In this document: positions 52,887 to 63,626 of the stretch, one piece after another | Layout: each line of letters begins with the position of its first letter | How positions within the stretch are numbered: position 1 is the stretch's first letter | Assembly (NCBI GenBank): GCA_036172665.1 | Contig: CM069873.1 | Coordinates: 45,788,001 to 45,852,000 of the forward strand | DNA from: Prosopocoilus inquinatus | Taxonomy: Eukaryota; Arthropoda; Insecta; Coleoptera; Lucanidae | DNA length: 64,000 nt | Reading direction: 5' to 3' | Notes under the pieces: generated by a model | What the model was told of the DNA's origin: nothing | The model's input: the letters and a program-made list of their open reading frames with translations, nothing else | Databases searched by the model: none | Translations under genes and position numbers: made by a program

Positions 52887-54525
52887 TGTATCTAATCGAT
52901 CCTTACTTAGCTGCTATGTTATTTCACGTTTCGATGGACTCCAATAACTCTGATGTGAGATACAAAGTTTTCGGACGCAGCAGAAGCTGGAAATAGTTTT
53001 GAACGAAACAACACGTATCAGCGTTGTTCCTGTGATGTATCTAATCGATCCTTACTTAGCTACTATGTTATTTGACGTTTCGATGGACTCCAATAACTCT
53101 GATGTGAGATACAAAGTTTTCGGACGCAGCAGAAGCTGGAAATAGTTTTAAACGAAACAACACGCATTAGGGTTGTTCCTGTGATGTATCTAATCGATCC
53201 TTACTCATCTATCATTTTATTTGACGTTTGGATGGACTCCAGTAACTCTGATGTGAGATACAAAGTTTTCGGACGGAGCAGAAGCTGGAAATAGTTTTGA
53301 ACGAAACAACACGTATTAGCGTTGTTCCTGTGATGTATCTAATCGATCCTTAGTTAGCTACTATGTTATTTGACGTTTCGATGGACTCCAATAACTCTAA
53401 TGTGAGATACGAAATTTTCGGACGCAGCAGAAGCTGGAAATAGTTTTAAACGAAACAACACGTATTAGCGTTGTTCCTGTGATGTATCTAATCGATCCTT
53501 ACACATCTATCATGTTATTTGACGTTTCGATGGACTCTAGTAACTCTAATGTGAGATACGAAATTTTCGGACGCAGCAGAAGCTGGAAATAGTTTTAAAC
53601 GAAACAACACGCATTAGCGTTGTTCCTGTGATGTATCTAATCGATCCTTACTCATCTATCATGTTATTTGACGTTTGGATGGACTCCAGTAACTCTGATG
53701 TGAGATACAAAGTTCTCGGTCGCAGCAGAAGCTGGAAATAATTTTGAACGAAACAACACGTATTAGCGTTGTTCCTGTGATGTATCTAATCGATCCTTAC
53801 TTATCTACTATGTTATTTGACGTTTCAATGGACTCTAGTAACTCTGATGTGAGATACGAAGTTTTTGGACGCAGCAGAAGCTGGAAATAGTTTTAAACGA
53901 AACAACACGCATTAGCGTTGTTCCTGTGATGTATCTAATCGATCCTTGCTCATCTATCATGTTATTTGACGTTTGGATGGACTCTAGTAAATCTAATGTG
54001 AGATACGAAATTTTCGGACGCAGCAGAAGCTGGAAATAGTTTTAAACGAAACAACACGCATTAGCGTTGTTCCTGTGATGTATCTAATCGATCCTTACTC
54101 ATCTATCATGTTATTTGACGTTTGGATGGACTCCAGTAACTCTGATGTGAGATACAAAGTTCTCGGTCGCAGCAGAAGCTGGAAATAATTTTGAACGAAA
54201 CAACACGTATTAGCGTTGTTCCTGTGATGTATCTAATCGATCCTTACTTATCTACTATGTTATTTGACGTTTCGATGGACTCTAGTAACTCTGATGTGAG
54301 ATACGAAGTTTTTGGACGCAGCAGAAGTTGGAAATAGTTTTAAACGAAACAACACGCATTAGCGTTGTTCCTGTGATGTATCTAATCGATCCTTGCTCAT
54401 CTATCATGTTATTTGACGTTTGGATGGACTCTAGTAACTCTGATGTGAGATACGAAGTTTTTGGACGCAGCAGGAGCTGGAAATAGTTTTAAACGAAACA
54501 GCACGCATTAGCGTTGTTCCTGTGA
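52887..54525 (+). repeat. 11-monomer cassette, full-length A form
   Basis: A-B-C-D-E-F-G-H-F-G-I, the same cassette as at 1, 6109, 23690 and 35162. It is the only one of the five whose first A is a full 149 bp, so it keeps the state before the T deletion. Private marks: CTGCTATG in A, GGACGGAGC in C, AGAAGTTGG in the G at 54228. Confidence 0.82.
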
Positions 54526-54674
54526 TGTATCTAATCGATCCTTACTTAGCTACTATGTTATTTCACGTTTCGATGAACTCCAATAACTCTGATGTGAGAT
54601 ACAAAGTTTTCGGACGCAGCAGAAGCTGGAAATAGTTTTGAACGAAACAACACGCATTAGCGTTGTTCCTGTGA

Positions 54675-54834
54675 TGTATCTAATCGATCCTTACTCATCT
54701 ATCATGTTATTTGACGTTTGGATGGACTCCAGTAACTCTGATGTTACTTTGTATCTCAATACAAAGTTCTCGGTCGCAGCAGAAGCTGGAAATAATTTTG
54801 AACGAAACAACACGTATTAGCGTTGTTCCTGTGA
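54675..54834 (+). repeat. 160-bp F monomer with inverted microduplication
   Basis: The normal GATGTGAGATACAAAG is replaced by GATGTTA, then CTTTGTATCTCA, then ATACAAAG. The middle twelve bases are the exact reverse complement of TGAGATACAAAG, the sequence normally at this place. The result is 11 bases longer, with 8-bp perfect arms at 54747-54754 and 54759-54766 around a CTCA loop. A template switch or fold-back during replication is a likely cause. The copy at 57764 lacks it. Confidence 0.9.
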
Positions 54835-55132
54835 TGTATCTAATCGATCCTTACTTATCTACTATGTTATTTGACGTTTCGATGGACTCTAGTAACTCTG
54901 ATGTGAGATACGAAGTTTTTGGACGCAGCAGAAGCTGGAAATAGTTTTAAACGAAACAACACGCATTAGCGTTGTTCCTGTGATGTATCTAATCGATCCT
55001 TGCTCATCTATCATGTTATTTGACGTTTGGATGGACTCTAGTAACTCTGATGTGAGATACGAAGTTTTTGGACGCAGCAGGAGCTGGAAATAGTTTTAAA
55101 CGAAACAGCACGCATTAGCGTTGTTCCTGTGA

Positions 55133-55281
55133 TGTATCTAATCGATCCTTACTTAGCTACTATGTTATTTCACGTTTCGATGGACTCCAATAACTCTGAT
55201 GTGAGATACAAAGTTTTCGGACGCAGCAGAAGCTGGAAATAGTTTTAAACGAAACAACACGCATTAGGGTTGTTCCTGTGA
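55133..55281 (+). repeat. A/B hybrid monomer
   Basis: TTTCACG of A with the TTTTAAACG and GCATTAGGG end of B. It replaces the A-B pair before C or C'. Copies at 58211, 59698 and 62184; all are in the right 10 kb. Confidence 0.8.
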
Positions 55282-55430
55282 TGTATCTAATCGATCCTTA
55301 CTCATCTATCATTTTATTTGACGTTTGGATGGACTCCAGTAACTCTGATGTGAGATACAAAGTTTTCGAACGCAGCAGAAGCTGGAGATAGTTTCAAACG
55401 AAACAACACGCATTAGCGTTGTTCCTGTGA

Positions 55431-55576
55431 TGTATCTAATCGATCCTTACTCATCTATCATGTTATTTGGCGTATCGATGGACTCCAGTAACTCTGATGT
55501 GAGATACAAAGTTTTCGGACGCAGCAGAAGCTGGAAATAGTTTTGAACGAAACACGTATTAGCGTTGTTCCTGTGA
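55431..55576 (+). repeat. 146-bp J'' monomer (3-bp deletion), copy 1
   Basis: GAACGAAACACGTATT replaces GAACGAAACAACACGTATT. TTTGGCGTATCG is a second private mark. Both occur again at 58509, as expected from the 21-monomer duplication. Confidence 0.85.
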
Positions 55577-56321
55577 TGTATCTAATCGATCCTTAGTTAG
55601 CTACTATGTTATTTGACGTTTCGATGGACTCCAATAACTCTAATGTGAGATACGAAATTTTCGGACGCAGCAGAAGCTGGAAATAGTTTTAAACGAAACA
55701 ACACGTATTAGCGTTGTTCCTGTGATGTATCTAATCGATCCTTACTCATCTATCATGTTATTTGGCGTTTCGATGGACTCCAGTAACTCTGACGTGAGAT
55801 ACAAAGTTTTCGGACGCAGCAGAAGCTGGAAATAGTTTTAAACGAAACAACACGCATTAGCGTTGTTCCTGTGATGTATCTAATCGATCCTTACTCATCT
55901 ATCATGTTATTTGACGTTTCGATGGACTCTAGTAACTCTGATGTGAGATACGAAGTTTTTGGACGCAGCAGGAGCTGGAAATAGTTTTAAACGAAACAAC
56001 ACGTATTAGCGTTGTTCCTGTGATGTATCTAATCGATCCTTGCTTAGCTACAATGTTATTTGACGTTTCGATGGACTCCAGTAACTCTAATGTGAGATAC
56101 GAAATTTTCGGACGCAGCAGAAGCTGGAAATAGTTTTAAACGAAACAACACGTATTAGCGTTGTTCCTGTGATGTATCTAATCGATCCTTACTCATCTAT
56201 CATGTTATTTGACGTTTGGATGGACTCCAGTAACTCTGATGTGAGATACAAAGTTTTCGAACGCAGCAGAAGCTGGAGATAGTTTCAAACGAAACAACAC
56301 GCATTAGCGTTGTTCCTGTGA

Positions 56322-56422
56322 TGTATCTAATCGATCCTTACTCATCTATCATGTTATTTGGCGTTTCGATGGACTCCAGTAACTCTGATGTGAAACAACA
56401 CGTATTAGCGTTGTTCCTGTGA
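56322..56422 (+). repeat. 101-bp truncated monomer, copy 1
   Basis: GATGTGAAACAACACG joins the middle of the monomer to its end, with 48 bases missing at 56393/56394. The start is J- or L-like (TTTGGCGTTTCG, CCAGT) and the end is GTATTAG. It follows C'' here. Confidence 0.88.
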
Positions 56423-57018
56423 TGTATCTAATCGATCCTTACTCATCTATCATGTTATTTGACGTTTGGATGGACTCCAGTAACTCTGATGTGAGATACA
56501 AAGTTTTCGAACGCAGCAGAAGCTGGAGATAGTTTCAAACGAAACAACACGCATTAGCGTTGTTCCTGTGATGTATCTAATCGATCCTTACTCATCTATC
56601 ATGTTATTTGGCGTTTCGATGGACTCCAGTAACTCTGATGTGAGATACAAAGTTTTCGGACGCAGCAGAAGCTGGAAATAGTTTTGAACGAAACAACACG
56701 TATTAGCGTTGTTCCTGTGATGTATCTAATCGATCCTTAGTTAGCTACTATGTTATTTGACGTTTCGATGGACTCCAATAACTCTAATGTGAGATACGAA
56801 ATTTTCGGACGCAGCAGAAGCTGGAAATAGTTTTAAACGAAACAACACGTATTAGCGTTGTTCCTGTGATGTATCTAATCGATCCTTACACATCTATCAT
56901 GTTATTTGACGTTTCGATGGACTCTAGTAACTCTAATGTGAGATACGAAATTTTCGGACGCAGCAGAAGCTGGAAATAGTTTTAAACGAAACAACACGCA
57001 TTAGCGTTGTTCCTGTGA

Positions 57019-59466
57019 TGTATCTAATCGATCCTTGCTCATCTATCATGTTATTTGACGTTTGGATGGACTCTAGTAAATCTAATGTGAGATACGAAAT
57101 TTTCGGACGCAGCAGAAGCTGGAAATAGTTTTAAACGAAACAACACGCATTAGCGTTGTTCCTGTGATGTATCTAATCGATCCTTACTCATCTATCATGT
57201 TATTTGACGTTTGGATGGACTCCAGTAACTCTGATGTGAGATACAAAGTTCTCGGTCGCAGCAGAAGCTGGAAATAATTTTGAACGAAACAACACGTATT
57301 AGCGTTGTTCCTGTGATGTATCTAATCGATCCTTACTTATCTACTATGTTATTTGACGTTTCGATGGACTCTAGTAACTCTGATGTGAGATACGAAGTTT
57401 TTGGACGCAGCAGAAGCTGGAAATAGTTTTAAACGAAACAACACGCATTAGCGTTGTTCCTGTGATGTATCTAATCGATCCTTGCTCATCTATCATGTTA
57501 TTTGACGTTTGGATGGACTCTAGTAACTCTGATGTGAGATACGAAGTTTTTGGACGCAGCAGGAGCTGGAAATAGTTTTAAACGAAACAGCACGCATTAG
57601 CGTTGTTCCTGTGATGTATCTAATCGATCCTTACTTAGCTACTATGTTATTTCACGTTTCGATGAACTCCAATAACTCTGATGTGAGATACAAAGTTTTC
57701 GGACGCAGCAGAAGCTGGAAATAGTTTTGAACGAAACAACACGCATTAGCGTTGTTCCTGTGATGTATCTAATCGATCCTTACTCATCTATCATGTTATT
57801 TGACGTTTGGATGGACTCCAGTAACTCTGATGTGAGAAACAAAGTTCTCGGTCGCAGCAGAAGCTGGAAATAATTTTGAACGAAACAACACGTATTAGCG
57901 TTGTTCCTGTGATGTATCTAATCGATCCTTACTTATCTACTATGTTATTTGACGTTTCGATGGACTCTAGTAACTCTGATGTGAGATACGAAGTTTTTGG
58001 ACGCAGCAGAAGCTGGAAATAGTTTTAAACGAAACAACACGCATTAGCGTTGTTCCTGTGATGTATCTAATCGATCCTTGCTCATCTATCATGTTATTTG
58101 ACGTTTGGATGGACTCTAGTAACTCTGATGTGAGATACGAAGTTTTTGGACGCAGCAGGAGCTGGAAATAGTTTTAAACGAAACAGCACGCATTAGCGTT
58201 GTTCCTGTGATGTATCTAATCGATCCTTACTTAGCTACTATGTTATTTCACGTTTCGATGGACTCCAATAACTCTGATGTGAGATACAAAGTTTTCGGAC
58301 GCAGCAGAAGCTGGAAATAGTTTTAAACGAAACAACACGCATTAGGGTTGTTCCTGTGATGTATCTAATCGATCCTTACTCATCTATCATTTTATTTGAC
58401 GTTTGGATGGACTCCAGTAACTCTGATGTGAGATACAAAGTTTTCGAACGCAGCAGAAGCTGGAGATAGTTTCAAACGAAACAACACGCATTAGCGTTGT
58501 TCCTGTGATGTATCTAATCGATCCTTACTCATCTATCATGTTATTTGGCGTATCGATGGACTCCAGTAACTCTGATGTGAGATACAAAGTTTTCGGACGC
58601 AGCAGAAGCTGGAAATAGTTTTGAACGAAACACGTATTAGCGTTGTTCCTGTGATGTATCTAATCGATCCTTAGTTAGCTACTATGTTATTTGACGTTTC
58701 GATGGACTCCAATAACTCTAATGTGAGATACGAAATTTTCGGACGCAGCAGAAGCTGGAAATAGTTTTAAACGAAACAACACGTATTAGCGTTGTTCCTG
58801 TGATGTATCTAATCGATCCTTACTCATCTATCATGTTATTTGGCGTTTCGATGGACTCCAGTAACTCTGACGTGAGATACAAAGTTTTCGGACGCAGCAG
58901 AAGCTGGAAATAGTTTTAAACGAAACAACACGCATTAGCGTTGTTCCTGTGATGTATCTAATCGATCCTTACTCATCTATCATGTTATTTGACGTTTCGA
59001 TGGACTCTAGTAACTCTGATGTGAGATACGAAGTTTTTGGACGCAGCAGGAGCTGGAAATAGTTTTAAACGAAACAACACGTATTAGCGTTGTTCCTGTG
59101 ATGTATCTAATCGATCCTTGCTTAGCTACAATGTTATTTGACGTTTCGATGGACTCCAGTAACTCTAATGTGAGATACGAAATTTTCGGACGCAGCAGAA
59201 GCTGGAAATAGTTTTAAACGAAACAACACGTATTAGCGTTGTTCCTGTGATGTATCTAATCGATCCTTACTCATCTATCATGTTATTTGACGTTTGGATG
59301 GACTCCAGTAACTCTGATGTGAGATACAAAGTTTTCGAACGCAGCAGAAGCTGGAGATAGTTTCAAACGAAACAACACGCATTAGCGTTGTTCCTGTGAT
59401 GTATCTAATCGATCCTTACTCATCTATCATGTTATTTGGCGTTTCGATGGACTCCAGTAACTCTGA
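57019..59466 (+). repeat. 21-monomer duplication, copy 2
   Basis: Second copy of 53930-56388. Its F monomer (57764) lacks the inverted insertion but has T-to-A at 57838 (GAGAAAC for GAGATAC). The copies part at position 59467, where the monomer at 59400 reads GACCTG and stays full length. Confidence 0.8.
58509..58654 (+). repeat. 146-bp J'' monomer (3-bp deletion), copy 2
   Basis: Same deletion and same TTTGGCGTATCG mark as at 55431. Confidence 0.85.
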
Positions 59467-60144
59467 CCTGAGATACAAAGTTTTTGGACGCAGCAGAAGC
59501 TGGAAATAGTTTTAAACGAAACAACACGCATTAGCGTTGTTCCTGTGATGTATCTAATCGATCCTTGCTCATCTATCATGTTATTTGACGTTTGGATGGA
59601 CTCTAGTAACTCTGATGTGAGATACGAAGTTTTTGGACGCAGCAGGAGCTGGAAATAGTTTTAAACGAAACAGCACGCATTAGCGTTGTTCCTGTGATGT
59701 ATCTAATCGATCCTTACTTAGCTACTATGTTATTTCACGTTTCGATGGACTCCAATAACTCTGATGTGAGATACAAAGTTTTCGGACGCAGCAGAAGCTG
59801 GAAATAGTTTTAAACGAAACAACACGCATTAGGGTTGTTCCTGTGATGTATCTAATCGATCCTTACTCATCTATCATTTTATTTGACGTTTGGATGGACT
59901 CCAGTAACTCTGATGTGAGATACAAAGTTTTCGGACGCAGCAGAAGCTGGAGATAGTTTCAAACGAAACAACACGCATTAGCGTTGTTCCTGTGATGTAT
60001 CTAATCGATCCTTACTTATCTACTATGTTATTTGACGTTTCGATGGACTCTAGTAACTCTGATGTGAGATACGAAGTTTTTGGACGCAGCAGAAGCTGGA
60101 AATAGTTTCAAACGAAACAACACGCATTAGCGTTGTTCCTGTGA

Positions 60145-60294
60145 TGTATCTAATCGATCCTTACTCATCTATCATGTTATTTGGCGTATCGATGGACTCC
60201 AGTAACTCTGATGTGAGATACAAAGTTTTTCGGACGCAGCAGGAGCTGGAAATAGTTTTAAACGAAACACCACGCATTAGCGTTGTTCCTGTGA
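60145..60294 (+). repeat. 150-bp J/I-like monomer (1-bp insertion), copy 1
   Basis: TTTGGCGTATCG start, CAAAGTTTTTCGG with one extra T, then AGCAGGAGC and AACACCACG. The length of 150 keeps the frame across the boundary and explains the incidental 87-codon frame at 60141-60404. Confidence 0.85.
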
Positions 60295-61039
60295 TGTATC
60301 TAATCGATCCTTACTTAGCTACTATGTTATTTCACGTTTCGATGGACTCCAGTAACTCTAATGTGAGATACGAAATTTTCGGACGCAGCAGAAGCTGGAA
60401 ATAGTTTTAAACGAAACAACACGCATTAGCGTTGTTCCTGTGATGTATCTAATCGATCCTTACTCATCTATCATGTTATTTGGCGTTTCGATGAGCTCCA
60501 GTAACTTTGATGTGAGATACGAAGTTCTCGGACGCAGCTGAAGCTGGAAATAGTTTTAAATGAAACAACACGTACTAGCGTTGTTCCTGTGATGTATCTA
60601 ATCGATCCTTACTCATCTATCATGTTATTTGACGTTTGGATGGACTCCAGTAACTCTGATGTGAGATACGAAGTTTTTGGACGCAGCAGGAGCTGGAAAT
60701 AGTTTTAAACGAAACAACACGCATTAGCGTTGTTCCTGTGATGTATCTAATCGATCCTTACTTAGCTACAATGTTATTTGACGTTTCGATGGACTCCAGT
60801 AACTCTAATGTGAGATACGAAATTTTCGGACGCAGCAGGAGCTGGAAATAGTTTTAAACGAAACAACACGCATTAGCGTTGTTCCTGTGATGTATCTAAT
60901 CGATCCTTACTCATCTATCATGTTATTTGACGTTTGGATGGACTCCAGTAACTCTGATGTGAAATACAAAGTTTTCGAACGCAGCAGAAGCTGGAGATAG
61001 TTTCAAACGAAACAACACGCATTAGCGTTGTTCCTGTGA

Positions 61040-61140
61040 TGTATCTAATCGATCCTTACTCATCTATCATGTTATTTGGCGTTTCGATGGACTCCAGTAA
61101 CTCTGATGTGAAACAACACGTATTAGCGTTGTTCCTGTGA
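61040..61140 (+). repeat. 101-bp truncated monomer, copy 2
   Basis: Same junction (61111/61112) as at 56322. It follows K, in the place where L is normally found, supporting L as the parent. Confidence 0.88.
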
Positions 61141-62630
61141 TGTATCTAATCGATCCTTACTCATCTATCATGTTATTTGACGTTTGGATGGACTCCAGTA
61201 ACTCTGATGTGAGATACAAAGTTTTCGAACGCAGCAGAAGCTGGAGATAGTTTCAAACGAAACAACACGCATTAGCGTTGTTCCTGTGATGTATCTAATC
61301 GATCCTTACTCATCTATCATGTTATTTGGCGTTTCGATGGACTCCAGTAACTCTGATGTGAGATACAAAGTTTTCGGACGCAGCAGAAGCTGGAAATAGT
61401 TTTGAACGAAACAACACGTATTAGCGTTGTTCCTGTGATGTATCTAATCGATCCTTAGTTAGCTACTGTGTTATTTGACGTTTCGATGGACTCCAATAAC
61501 TCTAATGTGAGATACGATATTTTCGGACGCAGCAGAAGCTGGAAATAGTTTTAAACGAAACAACACGTATTAGCGTTGTTCCTGTGATGTATCTAATCGA
61601 TCCTTACACATCTATCATGTTATTTGACGTTTCGATGGACTCTAGTAACTCTAATGTGAGATACGAAATTTTCGGACGCAGCAGAAGCTGGAAATAGTTT
61701 TAAACGAAACAACACGTATTAGCGTTGTTCCTGTGATGTATCTAATCGATCCTTACTCATCTATCATGTTATTTGACGTTTGGATGGACTCCAGTAACTC
61801 TGATGTGAGATACAAAGTTTTCGAACGCAGCAGAAGCTGGAGATAGTTTCAAACGAAACAACACGCATTAGCGTTGTTCCTGTGATGTATCTAATCGATC
61901 CTTACTCATCTATCATGTTATTTGGCGTTTCGATGGACTCCAGTAACTCTGACCTGAGATACAAAGTTTTTGGACGCAGCAGAAGCTGGAAATAGTTTTA
62001 AACGAAACAACACGCATTAGCGTTGTTCCTGTGATGTATCTAATCGATCCTTGCTCATCTATCATGTTATTTGACGTTTGGATGGACTCTAGTAACTCTG
62101 ATGTGAGATACGAAGTTTTTGGACGCAGCAGGAGCTGGAAATAGTTTTAAACGAAACAGCACGCATTAGCGTTGTTCCTGTGATGTATCTAATCGATCCT
62201 TACTTAGCTACTATGTTATTTCACGTTTCGATGGACTCCAATAACTCTGATGTGAGATACAAAGTTTTCGGACGCAGCAGAAGCTGGAAATAGTTTTAAA
62301 CGAAACAACACGCATTAGGGTTGTTCCTGTGATGTATCTAATCGATCCTTACTCATCTATCATTTTATTTGACGTTTGGATGGACTCCAGTAACTCTGAT
62401 GTGAGATACAAAGTTTTCGGACGCAGCAGAAGCTGGAGATAGTTTCAAACGAAACAACACGCATTAGCGTTGTTCCTGTGATGTATCTAATCGATCCTTA
62501 CTTATCTACTATGTTATTTGACGTTTCGATGGACTCTAGTAACTCTGATGTGAGATACGAAGTTTTTGGACGCAGCAGAAGCTGGAAATAGTTTCAAACG
62601 AAACAACACGCATTAGCGTTGTTCCTGTGA

Positions 62631-62780
62631 TGTATCTAATCGATCCTTACTCATCTATCATGTTATTTGGCGTATCGATGGACTCCAGTAACTCTGATGT
62701 GAGATACAAAGTTTTTCGGACGCAGCAGGAGCTGGAAATAGTTTTAAACGAAACACCACGCATTAGCGTTGTTCCTGTGA
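62631..62780 (+). repeat. 150-bp J/I-like monomer (1-bp insertion), copy 2
   Basis: Same changes as at 60145, 2,486 bases on. The 87-codon frame at 62627-62890 is its by-product. Confidence 0.85.
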
Positions 62781-63525
62781 TGTATCTAATCGATCCTTAC
62801 TTAGCTACTATGTTATTTCACGTTTCGATGGACTCCAGTAACTCTAATGTGAGATACGAAATTTTCGGACGCAGCAGAAGCTGGAAATAGTTTTAAACGA
62901 AACAACACGCATTAGCGTTGTTCCTGTGATGTATCTAATCGATCCTTACTCATCTATCATGTTATTTGGCGTTTCGATGAGCTCCAGTAACTTTGATGTG
63001 AGATACGAAGTTCTCGGACGCAGCTGAAGCTGGAAATAGTTTTAAATGAAACAACACGTACTAGCGTTGTTCCTGTGATGTATCTAATCGATCCTTACTC
63101 ATCTATCATGTTATTTGACGTTTGGATGGACTCCAGTAACTCTGATGTGAGATACGAAGTTTTTGGACGCAGCAGGAGCTGGAAATAGTTTTAAACGAAA
63201 CAACACGCATTAGCGTTGTTCCTGTGATGTATCTAATCGATCCTTACTTAGCTACAATGTTATTTGACGTTTCGATGGACTCCAGTAACTCTAATGTGAG
63301 ATACGAAATTTTCGGACGCAGCAGAAGCTGGAAATAGTTTTAAACGCAACAACACGTATTAGCGTTGTTCCTGTGATGTATCTAATCGATCCTTACTCAT
63401 CTATCATGTTATTTGACGTTTGGATGGACTCCAGTAACTCTGATGTGAAATACAAAGTTTTCGAACGCAGCAGAAGCTGGAGATAGTTTCAAACGAAACA
63501 ACACGCATTAGCGTTGTTCCTGTGA

Positions 63526-63626
63526 TGTATCTAATCGATCCTTACTCATCTATCATGTTATTTGGCGTTTCGATGGACTCCAGTAACTCTGATGTGAAAC
63601 AACACGTATTAGCGTTGTTCCTGTGA
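63526..63626 (+). repeat. 101-bp truncated monomer, copy 3
   Basis: Same junction (63597/63598), following K. It is the 2,486-base duplicate of the copy at 61040. Confidence 0.88.

Larger units (their letters stand above)
53930..56388 (+). repeat. 21-monomer duplication, copy 1
   Basis: Order H-F-G-I-A-F(160 bp)-G-I-A/B-C'-J''(146 bp)-D-N-O-P-C''-start of a truncated monomer. Matches 57019-59466 with an offset of 3,089 before and 3,078 after the 11-bp gain in F. Shared marks: GATGAACTCC in A, TTTGGCGTATCG and a 3-bp deletion in J'', CCTTGCTTAGC in P. The sequence 56389-57018 after it (end of truncated monomer, C'', J'', D, E) completes the unit. Confidence 0.8.
59158..61643 (+). repeat. 17-monomer higher-order unit, copy 1 (2,486 bp)
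   Basis: Starting inside a P monomer, the order is C''-N(GACCTG)-I-A/B-C-G-J(150 bp)-A/P-Q-R-P-K-truncated(101 bp)-C''-J''-D-E. Length is 17 x 149, minus 48, plus 1. Matching starts near 59158, just after the CTCC/CTCT difference between the P at 59102 and the E/P hybrid at 61588. Confidence 0.82.

Noticed and set aside
54638..54944. Two overlapping open frames of 60 and 77 codons (54638-54820 and 54711-54944)
   Set aside because: Both cross the 11-bp inverted insertion in the 160-bp monomer and are frame by-products of it.
60141..60404. 87-codon open frame, repeated at 62627-62890
   Set aside because: Created by a 1-bp insertion giving a 150-bp monomer; the second copy is the 2,486-bp duplicate.
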